Source of the DNA: Gibbula magus
Taxonomy: Eukaryota; Mollusca; Gastropoda; Trochida; Trochidae
NCBI GenBank assembly: GCA_936450465.1
Contig: OW388298.1
Span: 13,284,895 to 13,348,894, forward strand
Reading direction: 5' to 3'
Length of the DNA: 64,000 nucleotides
Below, piece by piece: positions 22,265-35,676 of this stretch (within the stretch, counting starts at the first letter, position 1; the number at the start of each line of letters is the position of its first letter). The position numbers were made by a program, and so were the translations under genes. The notes beneath the pieces were generated by a model. The model was given only the letters and a program-made list of their open reading frames with translations, was not told the origin of the DNA and ran no database searches.

Positions 22265-23696
22265 TTATTATTATTATTCTTTGTACTTTTTTTGTTCAGC
22301 AGTTTTCTCAGTAACGGCTGGGCCGATTTGCATGAAATTTTCAGGAAAGGTAGCTTGTAACCAAACTTAGGGGCCATTTTTTTACTTTTTTGATTTTCGA
22401 CTTCTTTCTTGAGTTATCTCCCCTTGAAGTTGAAACTTCAAACCTCAATAGCTCGAAAACTTACCAAGATATTTTCAAAAAACTTTCACCAAAATGTGAG
22501 CAACAACATTCCCCATCGATTGGGCCTATAGCGGTTTTCGGCCGTAATGATAGATTTTTTGCTATTTCGAAAAAACTGAAAATTTGGTGCACTTTCCCAG
22601 GTTTGAGGGTACGCGTCTTCAAAAATCTTCTTCTAAATCACGGCAATACATACAGATATGTGTGATAGCTCATTCGAAAGCCAAGACAACGTAGAATATA
22701 ATTTGCTAACAGAATTTTGAATTTCGGCCTAGAATTCGAGTAATCTGCCCTTGAATATGGTCCTTCTTAAAAAGGGCGTTTTTCGGCTGCAATTTCAAAG
22801 GGGCATAACTCTGTAACTAATTGACTTATGTCAAACTTATTGATAGCCATCTCTTTCTAATAAAGAGCTGCACAAGTCCATAATACATCAATATCATATA
22901 AAAGTTGATAGTTTCGGCACAATTTGGACATATTCCCAAAAAAGTAAAATTTTGTGATTTTGAGCATTTTCCAGGGGTATATCGTTTGGATAATTATTGA
23001 TGATGAACCACTGAAGATAAGAAGATTTTAAATAGATCATGGTGATGTAGAAACGTCATTTATTAAGGACAATATTTTTCAAGCTCGTATCTGTCTTAGT
23101 TTTTTTGTGACAAGTCATAGAAGTTTGTCATTTTTTAAAAATTGCCATTTTAAGCAAAGTTCAAAGGATCATAACTGCTTAACTAATTAAAATATTGAAA
23201 TTGTATTTATACCTACGGATGGACAATTTCAAGAACAACAACGTTTCTGTTGAATCCTTTCATCAAAAAGTTGATAGTTAAGCTCCGAACATCGCAAATG
23301 CTGTCTAGGGGTCCAAATTAACGCAGTTTTTGGTATTTTATTGAATATTCAAAAGAACATAACGCATTACTTATACATGCAAACTTAATGATGAATACAT
23401 CTACTTAGGTGGAAATTAAAGCACAATATGTTTTATGTTGCACCTTAGTATGAAAATATTAGCCATTTTGTCGTTATTGTGAGAAAGGTCATGTAGGGGT
23501 CAATTAATAAGCGATTTTCCATTTTCAGGGGGTCATTGTCTTTGGAGACTTTTTGTAAAAAAAACTACTGAAGATAGAGACGTGTTTGATAGCTCATTTT
23601 AAAGCAGAGAAACTGGCGAATAACCGAGAGTCCAACATGGAGTTCAAGGTCAAGCAGAAGTCTTGAAGACCTAAGTATTGCCTGTGGCAATCCTAG
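22265..23696 (+). mobile_element. Array unit 3, family 1, no 5' module
   Basis: Exactly the length of unit 2 (1,432 bp) and closely similar; same ATTGCC/GGCAAT hairpin. Units 2 and 3 look like a recent pair. Confidence 0.85.
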
Positions 23697-23697
23697 T

Positions 23698-23868
23698 TAG
23701 GTCTTCAAGACGTATGTCTCGAAGACGTATTGTTATTATCCTGATTATTTTTTATTAGGTCTTCAAGACGTATGTCTCGAAGACGTATTGTTATTATCCT
23801 GATTATTTTTTATTAGGTCTTCAAGACGTATGTCTCGAAGACGTATTGTTATTATCCTGATTATTTTT
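23698..23868 (+). repeat. Three tandem family-1 5' modules, 58-bp period
   Basis: Modules start at 23698, 23756 and 23814 and are almost identical, each ending in ATTATTTTT before the next. No bodies lie between them; three family-1 3' ends without own modules follow further right (26964, 28394 and a later one), as expected of nested insertion. Confidence 0.85.
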
Positions 23869-25531
23869 AAGGATTCAGCCATAAGGCTGAATCCTTATTG
23901 TTATTGGCGTGTTTTTTTGTTTTTTTTTTATTATTCCACCGATTTTGTGACGGCGGTACTGAACTAACGGCATGACCGATTTCTCTGAAACTTTCAGGGA
24001 TCGTAGCCTGTGACCTAACTTAGATCTACTTTTTTTACTTTTTGGATTTTCGACTTCTTTCGTGAGTTATCCCCCCTGGAAGTTAAAACTTCAAACCTTA
24101 ATAGCTCGAAAACTTATCAAGATATTTGCACAAAACTTTCACCAAAATGTGCGCAACAACATTCCTCATCGATTAGGCCTATAGGGGTTTTCGGCCGTAA
24201 TAATAGATTTTTTGCTATTTCGAAAAAACTGAATTCTATGTGTACTTTTTCGGTTTTGAGGGTACGCGTCTTCAAAAATCTTCTTCTAAATCCCGGCAAC
24301 ACATACAGCTATGTGTGATAGCTCATTTGAAAGCTGGATAAAAGTGTAAAAAAGTTATCGAGACAGAATTTTGAATTTTGGCTTAGAATTCGAGTTATCT
24401 GCCCTTGTATTTGGACCTTTTCGAAAAGTGCGATTTTCGGTTGCATGTTCAAAGTGGCATATCTCTATAACCAATTACTTTATGTCAAAGTTAATTATTT
24501 CAATCTCTTTATAATAATTTGTTTAACAATTCCATAGCATATCATGATCATGTAAAAGATGATAGATTAGGCACAATTTAGACATACGCCCCCAAAAGTT
24601 AAATTTTGTGATTTTGAGACCTTTCGAGGGGTACCTACTTTGGAGAATTTTCCTTCGTAAACCACTCAAGATACAATAATATTTTATGGATCACTGTGAT
24701 GTAGACATGTCTCTCATGAAGAATAATAAATTTCAATTGCGTATCTGTCATACTTTATGTGTGACAAGTCACAGAAGATTGTCATTTTTCAAAAATCGCC
24801 ATTTTCAGCAAAGTTCACAGGATCATGACTGCTTAACCAATTATGCTATTGCACTTTCATTCACACCTGCGAATAGACAATTGCAAGCATAAAAACTTTT
24901 ATGTTGAACCCTTTCATCAAAATGTTAATAGTTTAGCTTTGAACATCGGAAAAGTGGTATAGGGGTCCGAAAATAAGCATTTTTTAGTATTTTCCTGAAT
25001 ATTCAAAAGAACATTACGCATTAACCATGTATGCAATCTAAATTATGACTACATCAACCTAAGTGGAAATTACGAAAAATGAAATAAGTACGGTTGTGGT
25101 GTTCATAACCAATGAGTTACGGGTATTTTAAGTTGGACAGTTTCTGCCTTCTTTCTAAATTGACAATCGCCACGTTTGTAGTGTATCTTTGTTAGTGCAT
25201 AGTTCAACAATGCAAAATCATAGCACGTTGTTTGATACCTCGTTGGAATGGGAAAGGATTACTCTATATGGGGAAAACATTATTAGTTTGATAATAAACA
25301 TAACCAATGAGATATAAGCATTTTATCTTGATAAATTGCGACTTTATTTTGAACTGTTAACAAAGGGGGTAAATCCTACTTTCGTTTTACATGATGGACA
25401 GGAATAGGTTGCTGTAGCTAAACACATTTACACATAATCGTGTAACTTTCAGCAATGACTGCTGATATAATGTACCTAATAGGAAATGAATCATATATAT
25501 GCTGAATCCGTTTAAAGTCGCTTGCGACTAT
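23869..25531 (+). mobile_element. Array unit 4, family 2
   Basis: 5' hairpin AAGGATTCAGCC, loop ATAA, GGCTGAATCCTT, then TATTGTTATTGGCGTG. The first half of the body is homologous to family 1; the last ~600 bases are family-2 specific (ACCAATGAGTTACGGG, GTGTATCTTTGTTAGTGC). 3': GCTGAATCCG, hairpin AGTCGC-TT-GCGACT, CTAT. Confidence 0.85.
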
Positions 25532-26964
25532 ATTTTTTTTTATTATTCTTTGTACCAAATTTTGTTCAGCAGATTTCTCAGTAACGGCTGGGTCGATTTG
25601 CATGAAATTTTCAGGAAAGGTAGCTCGTAACCAAACTTAGGGGACACTTTTTTACTTTTTTGATTTTCGACTTCGTTCTTGAGTTATCTCCCCTTGAAGT
25701 TGAAACTTCAAACCTCAATAGCTCGAAAACTTACCAAGATATTTTCAAAAAACTTTCACCAAAATGTGGGCAACAACATTCCCCATCGAATAGGACTAGT
25801 GCAGATTTCGGCCGTAATAATAGATTTTTTGCTATTTCGAAAAAACTGAAAATTTGGTGCAGTTTCGCAGGTTTGAGGGTACGCGTCTTCAAAAATCTTC
25901 TCCTAAATCACGGCAATACATACAGATATGTGTGATAGCTCATTCGAAAGCCAAGACAACGTAGAATATAATTTGCTAACAGAATTTTGAATTTCGGCCT
26001 AGAATTCGAGTAATCTGCCCTTGAATATGGTCCTTTTTAAAAAGGGCGTTTTTCATCTGCAATTTCAAAGAGGCATAACTCTGTAACTAATTGACTTATG
26101 TCAAAGTTATTGATAGCCTTCTCTTTCTAATAAGGAGCTAAACAAGTCCATAATACATCAAGGTCATATAAAAGTTGATAGTTTCGACACAATTTCGACA
26201 TATTCTCAAAAAAGTTAAATTTTGTGATTTTGAGCATTTTCGAGGGGTATATTCTTTGGAGAATTATTGATTATGAACCAATGGAGATAGGAAGACTTTA
26301 AATAGATCATGGTGATGTAGAAACGTCATTTATTAAGGACAATATTTTTCAAGCTCAAATCTGTCTTGGTTTTTTTGTGACAAGTCATAGAAGTTTGTCA
26401 TTTTTAAAAAATCGCCATTTTCAACAAAGTTGAAAGATTCATAACTGCTTAACTTCTTATGCTATTGAAATTATACATAAACCTACGTATGCACAATTTC
26501 AAGAAGAACAACTTTTATGTTGACCGCTTTCATCAAAAAGTTGATAGTTAAGCCTCGAACATCGCAAGTGATGTCTAGGGGTCCAAATTTAAGCATTTTT
26601 GACTATTTTCTTGAATATTCAAAACAGCATAACGCATTAATTATGTATGCAATCTAAATGATGATTACATCTTCTTAAGTGGAAATTAAAGCACAACATT
26701 TTCTATGTCGCACTTAGTATGGAAATATTAACCATTTTGTCTTAATCGTGAGAAATGTAATGTAGGGGTCCATTAATATGTGATTTTTCCGTTTTCAGAG
26801 GGGTACCTTCTTTGGAGATTTTTTGTAAAAAAACTACTGAAGATAGAGACATGTTTGATAGCTCATTTCAAAGCGGAGAAACAGACGAATAACCCTGAGT
26901 CCAACATGGAGTTCAAGGTCAAGCAGAAGTCTTGAAGACCTAAGTATTGACGTGTCAATCCTAG
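25532..26964 (+). mobile_element. Array unit 5, family 1, no 5' module
   Basis: Follows family 2 directly with TTTTATTATTC. Most similar to unit 27 over its length. 3' hairpin TTGAC/GTCAA with GT centre. Confidence 0.85.
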
Positions 26965-28394
26965 TTATTATTATTCTTCGTACCAAATTTTGTTCAGCAG
27001 ATTTCTCAGTAACGGCTGGACCGATTTGCATGAAATTTTCAGGGAAGGTAGCCTGTAACCAAACTTAGATCTACTTTTTTTGCTTTTTGGATTTTCGACT
27101 TCTTTCGTGAGTTATCTCCCCTGGAAGTTGAAACTTCAAACCTCAATAGCTCGAAAACTTACAAAGATATTTTCAAAAAACTTTCACCAAAATGTGGGCA
27201 ACAACATTCCCCATCGATTAGGCCTATAGCAGTTTTCGGCCGTAATGATAGATTTTTTGCTATTTTGAAAAAACTGAAAATTTGGCGCACTTCGCGATTT
27301 CGAGGGTACGCGTCTTCAAAAATCTTCTTCTAAATCACGGCAATACATACAGGTATGTGTGATAGCTCATTCGAAAGCCAAGACAACGTAGAATATAATT
27401 TGCTAACAGAATTTTGAAGTGTGGCCTAGAATTCGAGTAATCTGCCCTTGAATATGGACCTTTTTAAAAAAGGCGTTTTTTGGCTGCAATTTCCAAGGGC
27501 CATAACTCTGTAACTAATTGACTTATGTCAAAGTCATTGATAGCCATCTCTTGCTAATAAAGAGCTAAACAAGTCCATAATACATCAACATCATATAAAA
27601 GTTGATAGTTTCGGCACAATTTGGACATATTCCCCAAAAAGTAATATTTTGTGATTTTGAGCATTTTCGAGGGGTATATCCTTTGGATAATTATTGATGA
27701 TGAACCACTGAAGATAGGAAGAATTTGCGTATGCCATGTTGATGTTAAAACGTCATTTATAAAGGACAATATTTTTCGAGCACGTATCTGTCATAGTTTA
27801 TATGTGACAAGTCATAGAACATTGTCATTTTTCGAAAAATCGCAATTGTTAGCATAGTTCAAAGGATCATAACTGCTTAACTAATAAAGATATCAAAATA
27901 GTATTTACACCGTCGGATGCACAATTTCAAGAAGAACAACTTTTATGTTGACCGCTTTCATCAAAAAGTTGATAGTTAAGCCTCAAAGATCGCAGGCGAT
28001 GTCTAGGGGTCCAAATTTAAGCATTTTTGAATATTTTCTTGAATATTCAGAACAGCATAACGCATTTATTATGTATGCAATCTAACTGATGATTACATCT
28101 TCTTAAGTGGAAATTAAAGCACAACTTTTTTTATGTTGCACCTTAATATGGAAATATTAACCATTTTGTCTTAATCGTGAGAAATGTAATGTAGGGGTCC
28201 ATTAATATGTGATTTTTCCGTTTTCAGAGGGGTACCTTCTTTGGAGAATTTTTGTAAAAAAAACTACTGAAGATAGAGACATGTTTGATAGCTCATTTTA
28301 AAGCGGAGAAACAGACGAATAACCCTAAGTCCAACATGGAGTTCTAGGTCAAGCAGAAGTCTTGAAGACCTAAGTATTGACGCGTCAATCCTAG
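26965..28394 (+). mobile_element. Array unit 6, family 1, no 5' module
   Basis: Middle portion (about 27480-27900) is nearly identical to unit 28 at 59760-60180, including ACATCAACATCATATAAAAG. 3' hairpin TTGAC/GTCAA with GC centre. Confidence 0.85.
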
Positions 28395-29885
28395 TTATTA
28401 GGTCTTCAAGACGAATGTCTGGAAGACCTATTGTTATTATCCGGTTTTTTCTTTATTATTATTATTATTTGTACGTTTTTTGTGCGCGCGATTCTGAAGT
28501 AACGGCTGAATCGATTTGCACGAAATTTTCAGGGATAATAGCCTGTAATAAAAACTAGCCTTGTACGTCGGCCGAATTTTCATTTTCGACTTCTTTCTTG
28601 AGTTATCTCCCCTTGAAGTCAAAACTTTAAACCTCAATAGCTCGAAATCTAATCAAGATATTTTAATAAAACTTTCACCAAAATGTGGGCAACAACATTC
28701 CCCATCGATTAGGCCTATAGCGGTTTTCGGCCGTAACAATAGTTTTTTTGCTATTTCGAAAAAACTGAAAATTTTGTGAACTTTCGCGGTTTTCAGGGTA
28801 CGCGTCTTTAAAAATCTTCTCCTAAATCACGGCAATACATACAGCTATGTGTGATAGCTCATCTTGAAGCTAATTGATTGTAGAAAAAAGTAATCATGAA
28901 AGAATTTTAAATTTCGTCCACGAATTTCAGTAATATGCCCTTGAATATGGACCTTTTTGAAAAAGGCTTTTTTTGGCTGCATGTTCAAAGGGGCATTTCT
29001 CTGTTACAAATTAATTTATGTCATAGTTACTTATTTCAATCTCTTTATAATAACTTGTTTAACAATTCCATAACACATCATTATCATATAAAAGTTATTA
29101 GTTTGGGCATAATTTGAGCATATTCCCAAAACAGTGAAATATTTGGATTTTGAGACTTTTTGAGGTGTTTATCCTTTGGGGAATTATTGATAATGAACCA
29201 CTGAAGATAGGAAGACTTTAAATAGATCATGGTGATGTAGAAACGTCATTTATTAAGGACAATATTTTTCAAGCTCAAATCTGTCTTAGTTTTTTTGTGA
29301 CAAGTCATAGAAGTTTGTCATTTTTAAAAAATCGCAATTTTAATCAAACTTCAAAGGATCATAACTGCTTTACTTCTTATGCTATTGAAGTTTTACATAC
29401 ACCTACGTATGCACAATTTCAAGAAGAACAACTTTTATGTTGACCGCTTTCATCAAAAAGTTGATAGTTAAGCCTCGAACATCGCAAGCGATGTCTAGGG
29501 GTCATAATTTAAGCATTTTTGAGTATTTTCTTGAATATTCAGAACAGCATAACGCATTAATTATGTATGCAATCTAAATGATGAATACATCTTCTTAAGT
29601 GGAAATTAAAGCACAACATTTTCTATGTTACACCTTAGTATGGAAATATTAACCATTTTGTCTTAATCGTGAGAAATGTAATGCAGGGGTCCATTAATAT
29701 GTGATTTTTCCGTTTTCAGAGGGGTACCTTCTTTGGAGAATTTTTGTAAAAAAACTACTGAAGATAGAGACATGTTTGATAGCTCATTTTAAAGCGGAGA
29801 AACAGACGAATAACCCTAAGTCCAACATGGAGTTCTAGGTCAAGCAGAAGTCTTGAAGACCTAAGTATTGACGTGTCAATCCTAG
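28395..29885 (+). mobile_element. Array unit 7, family 1
   Basis: One 5' module at 28399 of the long-hairpin subtype (AAGACGAATGTCTGGAAGAC). Body opening TTTGTACGTTTTTTGTGCGC matches unit 1. The segment with GAGGTGTTTATCCTTTGGGG near 29160 is shared only with unit 29. Confidence 0.85.
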
Positions 29886-29889
29886 TTAT

Positions 29890-31350
29890 TAGGTCTTCAA
29901 GACGTATGTCTCGAAGACGTATTGTTATTATCCTGATTATTAAGGATTCAGCACTAAAGTGCTGAATCCTTATTGTTATTGGCGTGTTTTATTATTATTA
30001 TTATTATTCTTCCACGGATTTTGTACCCAGCACTTCTACCAGAAGGAATGCAGCTAATGCAACCAAACTTTGCACGATGATCACCCTTACTGCCTAGTTT
30101 CATGCCGAAGCTTTTGGGAAAAATCGCCTAATCCATTAAAGGTCCAGTTCGAATCTAAATTTCGATTTTTAACATGGGAAAATTTTTCAAAATGCAGCTA
30201 GAGACTTGCAACCTTTTCGTAAAGATGCGCATTGACGATGCGAGCAAAAAACTAAATCATGACGAATTCGTAGGTCACGTGGTTTCGCCGCCATATTGTT
30301 TTTTCCTAATTTTGAAAATGTCCCGACCCGATGCATCTTTGACAATCTTCTTCTCTGAAGATACTTGCACCACGAAGCTGTAACTTACACATTCATACAG
30401 CTAATGCATTGGAGAATACATGGTGATCTTTTTCATTGCTGAAATTCTAATACTTTTTGCACAGTGACCTCTCGAAGTTAGATGTTTTTCTAAAAAATCA
30501 AACTTCAAGGGGACATAACTCAAATACCTACCCATCGAATTTGATTATTTTTTCAGGAGAGTAAGTTTGGACCAAGTTCTCTATGAATCAATAATAAAAT
30601 CGCTCGCGTACAGTCATTTCCGGTTTTGAGAACGGGTACATGATTATAGATAAATAACACTGACAAATTTAACATGGGGGGGATTTTCAAAATGCACTTA
30701 GAGAGTTAATTTTTTTTTAATATGATAAACAGTAAAACTACAGACAAAAAAGTCAATCATAACAATTTTGTAAGATGTACGGTTTCGTCGCTATTCATGC
30801 GAAACTATTCACACAATTTGATCAACAGAAACAAATGATGCAGGTCACGCCCATAGACTGTGTAAAAGTCGCAATTCCTTTGTTCTTCTACCACGGATCT
30901 TGTAAATACGACTTTTGACAGAAGGAATCCGACTATTGCAACCAAACTTTGTAGGCTGATAGCCCTTACCATGTAGTTTTGCAGCGGAGCTTTTGGGCCC
31001 AATCAATCAAACCATTAAAGGTCCAGTACGATTCTAAAGTTTGATTTTTAACATGGGAAATTTTTTCAAAATTCACCTAGAGACTTGCAACTTTTTTTAA
31101 AAGATGCGCAATGACAATGCACGCAGAAAAGTTAATCACAACGAATTCGAAAGTCACGTTGTTTAGCCGCCATTTTGATTGTTGTTGATAAATCCGACTT
31201 TCGTTTTACATGATGGACAGGTAGAGGCTGCTGGAGCTTAATGCTTATAGAGATCTTCGTGTAACTTTCAGGAATGACTGCTGATATGATATACTTACTA
31301 GGAAATTAATCAAATATGCGCTGAATCCTTTTGTCGTCGCTTGCGACTAT
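29890..31350 (+). mobile_element. Array unit 8, family 2 with a foreign body, behind a family-1 module
   Basis: A family-1 module at 29890 is followed at 29942 by a family-2 5' hairpin with changed but still paired stems (GCACT/AGTGC in place of GCC/GGC). The body is unlike every other unit and contains its own direct repeat: TTCCACGGAT...ACCATTAAAGGTCCAGT-type blocks at about 30008-30300 and 30890-31180, with a weaker third near 30670-30800. The family-2 3' end (GCTGAATCC, GTCGC-TT-GCGAC, CTAT) is intact. Confidence 0.82.
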
Positions 31351-32784
31351 ATTTTTTTTTATTATTCTTTGTACCAAATTCTGTGCACGCAGATTTCTCA
31401 GTAACGACTGGGCCGATTTGCATGAAATTTTCAGGAAAGGTAGCCTGTAACCAAACTAAGAAGTAATTTTCTTAATTTTTGGATATTCGACTTCTTTTGT
31501 GAGTTATCTGCCCTTGAAGTTGAAACTTCAAACCTCAATAGCTCGAAAACTTACAAAGATATTTTCAAAAAACTTTCACCAAAATGTGGGCAACAACATT
31601 CCCCATCGATTAGGCCTAGTGAGGATTTCGGCCGTAATAATATATTTTTTTTTATTTCGAAAAAACTGAAAATTTGGTGCACTTTCGCGGTTTTGAGGGT
31701 ACGTGTCTTCAAAACTCTTCTTCTTAATCACGGCAATACATACAGATATGTGTGATAGCTCATTCGAAAGCCAAGACAACGTAGAATATAATTTGCTCAC
31801 AGAATTTTGAATTTCGGCCTAGAATTCGAGTAATCTGCCCTTGAATATGGTCCTTTTTAGAAAGGGCGTTTTTCGGCTGCAATTTCAAAGGGGCATTACT
31901 CTGTAACTAATTGACTTATGTCAAAGTTATTGATAGCCATCTCTTTCTAATAAAGAGCTTTACAAGTCCATTATACATCGCTGTCATATAAAAGTTGATA
32001 GTTTCGGCACAATTTGGACATATTCTCAAAAAAGTAAAATTTTGTGATTTTCAGCATTTCCGACGGGTATATCCTATGGATTATGATTGATCATGAACCT
32101 CTGAAGATAGGAATATTTTAAATAGTTCATGTTGAAGTAGAAACATCATTTATGAAGGACAATATTTTTCAAGCTCAAATCTGGCTTAGTTTTTCTTTGA
32201 CAAGTCATATAAGTTTGTCATTCTTAAAAAATCGCCATTTTCAACAAAGTTGACAGGTTTATAACTGCTTCACTTCTTATGCTATTGAAATTTTACATAC
32301 ACCTCCGTATGCACAATTTCAAGAAGAACAACTTTTATGTTGACCGCTTTCATCAAAAAGTTGATAGTTAAGGCTCGAACATCGCAAGCGATGTCTAGGG
32401 GTTCATATTTAAGCATTTTTGAGTATTTTCTTGAATATTCAGAACGGCATTACGCATTAATTATGTATACAATCTAAATGATGATTACATCTTTTTAAGT
32501 GGAAATTAAAGCACAATATGTTTTATGTTGCACCTAGGTATGGAAATAGTAACCATTTTGTCTTAATCGTGAGAAATGTAATGTAGGGGTCCATTAATAT
32601 GTGATTTTTCAATTTTCAGAGGGGTACCTTCTTTGGAGAATTTAAAAAAAAAACTACTGAAGATAGAGACATGTTTGATAGCTCATTTTAAAGCAGAGAA
32701 TCTGATGAATAACCGAGAGTCCATCATGGAGTTCTAGGTCAAGCAGAAGTCTTGAAGACCTAAGTATTGACGCGTCAATCCTAG
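31351..32784 (+). mobile_element. Array unit 9, family 1, no 5' module
   Basis: Its 3' half (from about 32240) is almost identical to unit 29, sharing a run of nine to ten A at 32644 and GAATCTGATGAATAACC. Confidence 0.85.
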
Positions 32785-34186
32785 TTATTATTATTATTCT
32801 TTGTAACGGCTGGGCCGATTTCCATGAAAATTTCAGGGGAGGTAGCCTGTAACCAAACCTAGAAGTATTTTTTTTACTTTTTGGATTTTCGACTTCTTTC
32901 TTGAGTTATCTCCCCTTGAAGTTGAAACATCAAACCTCAATAGCTCGAAAACTTACCAAGATATTTTCATAAAACTTTCACCAAAATGTGGGCAACAACA
33001 TTCCCCATCGATTAGGCCTAGTGCGGATTTCGGCCGTAATAATAGATTTTTTGCTATTTTGAAAAAACTGAAAATTCGGTTCACTTTCGCGGGTTTGAGG
33101 GTACGCGTCTTCAAAAATCTTCTTCTAAATCACGCCAATACATACAGATATGTGTGATAGCTCATTCGAAAGCCAAGACAATGTAGAATATAATTTGCTA
33201 ACAGAATTTTGAATTTCGGCCTAGAATTCGAGTAATCGGCCCTTGAATATGGTCCTTTTTAAAAAGGGCGTTTTTAGGCTGCAATTTCAAAGGGGCATAA
33301 CTCTGTAACAAATTGACTTAAGTCAAAGTTATTGATAGCCATCTCTTTCGAATAAAGAGCTGAACAATTCCATAATACATCAATATCATATAAAAGTTGA
33401 TAGTTTCGGTACAATTTTGACATATTCCCCAAAAAGTAAAATGTTGTGATTTTGAGCATTTTCGAGGGGTATATCCTTTGGATAATTATTGATGATGAAC
33501 CACTGAAGATAGGAAGGATTTGTATATGCCATGTTGATGTAAAAACGTCATTTATGAAGGACAATATATTTCGAGCACGTATCTGTCATTGTTTATATGT
33601 GACAAGTCATAGAACATTGTCATTTTTCGAAAATCGCAATTTTTAGCATAGTTGAAAGGATCACAACTGCTTAACTACTAAAGATATCAAAATTGTATTT
33701 ACACCGTCGGATGCACAATTTCAAGAACAACAACGTTTCTGTTGAACTCTTTCATCAAAAAGTTTATAGTTAAGCTCCGAACATCGCAAAGGTTGTCTAG
33801 GGGTCCAAATTGTAGCATTTTTGAGTATTTTCTTTAACATTCAGAATAACATAACGCATTACTTATGTATACAATCCAAATGATGATAACATCTCCTGAA
33901 GTGGAAATCGAAACACAACATTTTATATGAAACACCTTAGTATGAAAATATCAACCATTTTGTCTTAATCGTGAGAAAGATCATGTAGGGGTCCATTACT
34001 ATGTGATTTTCCATTTTCAGAGGGGTACTTTCTTTTGAGATTTTTTGTAAAATAACTGTTGAAGATAGATACATGTTTGATAGCTCGTTTTAAAGCAGAA
34101 AAACTGGTGTATAACCGAGAGTCCAGCATGGAGTTCAAGGTCAAGCAGAAGTCTTGAAGACCTAAGTATTGACGCGTCAATCCTAG
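32785..34186 (+). mobile_element. Array unit 10, family 1, small 5' deletion
   Basis: CTTTG runs straight into TAACGGCTGGGCCG, so about 30 bases of the usual body start (ACCAAATTTTGTTCAGCAG) are missing. The 3' part matches unit 26 closely (ATCGAAACACAACATTTTAT). Confidence 0.83.
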
Positions 34187-35676
34187 TTAGGTCTTCAAGA
34201 CGTATGTCTCGAAGACGTATTGTTATTATCCTGATTATTTTTTATTATTATTATTATTCTTTGTACCAATTGTGTTCAGCAGATTTCCCAAGTAACGGCT
34301 AGGCCGATTTCCATGAAATTTTCAGGGAAGGTAGCCTGTAACCAAACTGAGATATACTTTTTTTTACTTTTTTGATTTTCGACTTCTTTCGTGAGTTATC
34401 TCCCCTGGAAGTTGAAACTTCAAACCTCAATAGCTCGAAAACTTACCAAGATATTTTCAAAAAACTTTCACCAAAATGTGGGCAACAACATTCCCCATCG
34501 ATTAGACCTAGTGCGGATTTCGGCCGTAATAATAGATTTTTTGCTATTTTGAAAAAACTGAAAATTTGGTGCACTTTCGCGGGTTTGAGGGTACGCGTCT
34601 TCAAAAATCTTCTTCTAAATCACGGCAATACATACAGATATGTGTGATAGCTCATTCGAAAGCCAAGACAACGTAGAATATTATTTGCTAACAGAATTTT
34701 GAATTTCGGCCTAGAATTCGAGTAATCTGCCCTTGAATATGGTCCTTTTTAAAACGGGCGTTTTTCGGTTGCAATTTCAAAGGGTAATACCTCTGTCACT
34801 AATTGACTTATGTCAAAGTTATTGATAGCCATTTCTTGCTAATAAAGAGCTTAACAAGTCCATTATACATTGATGTCATATAAAAGTTGATAGTTTCAGC
34901 ACAATTTGGACATAATCCCAAAAAAGTAAAATTTTGTGATTTTGAGCATTTTCGAAGGGTATATCCTTTGGATAATTATTGATTATGAACCAATGACGAC
35001 AGGAAGACTTTAAATAGATCATATTGAAGTAGGAACGTCATTTATTAAGGACAATATTTTTCAAGCTCGTATCTGTCTTAGTTTTTTGGTGACAAGTCAT
35101 AGAAGTTTGTCATTTTTACAAAATTGCCATTTTAAGCAAAGTTCAAAGGATCATAACTGCTTAACTAATCAAAATATTGAAATTGTATTTATACCTACAG
35201 ATGGACAATTTCAAGAACAACAACGTTTCTGTTGAACTCTTTCATCAAAAAGTTGATAGTTAAGCTCCGAACATCGCAAAGGTTGTCTAGGGGTCCAAAT
35301 TGTAGCATTTTTGAGTATTTTCTTTAACATTCAGAATAACATAACGCATTACTTATGTATACAATCCAAATGATGATAACATCTCCTGAAGTGGAAATTA
35401 AAGCACAACATTTTCTATGTTACACCTTAGTATGAAAATATTAACCATTTTGTCTTAATCGTGAGAAAGATCAATCAGGGGTCCATTACTATGTGATTTT
35501 CCATTTTCAGAGGGGTACTTTCTTTGGAGAATTTTTGTAAAATAACTATTGAAGATAGAGACATGTTTGATAGCTCGTTTTAAAGCAGAAAAACTGGTGA
35601 ATAACCGAGAGTCCAGCATGGAGTTCAAGGTCAAGCAGAAGTCTTGAAGACCTAAGTATTGACGCGTCAATCCTAG
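34187..35676 (+). mobile_element. Array unit 11, family 1, first member of the 4,320-bp repeat
   Basis: Own 5' module at 34188. Identical by line comparison to unit 14. Confidence 0.87.
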
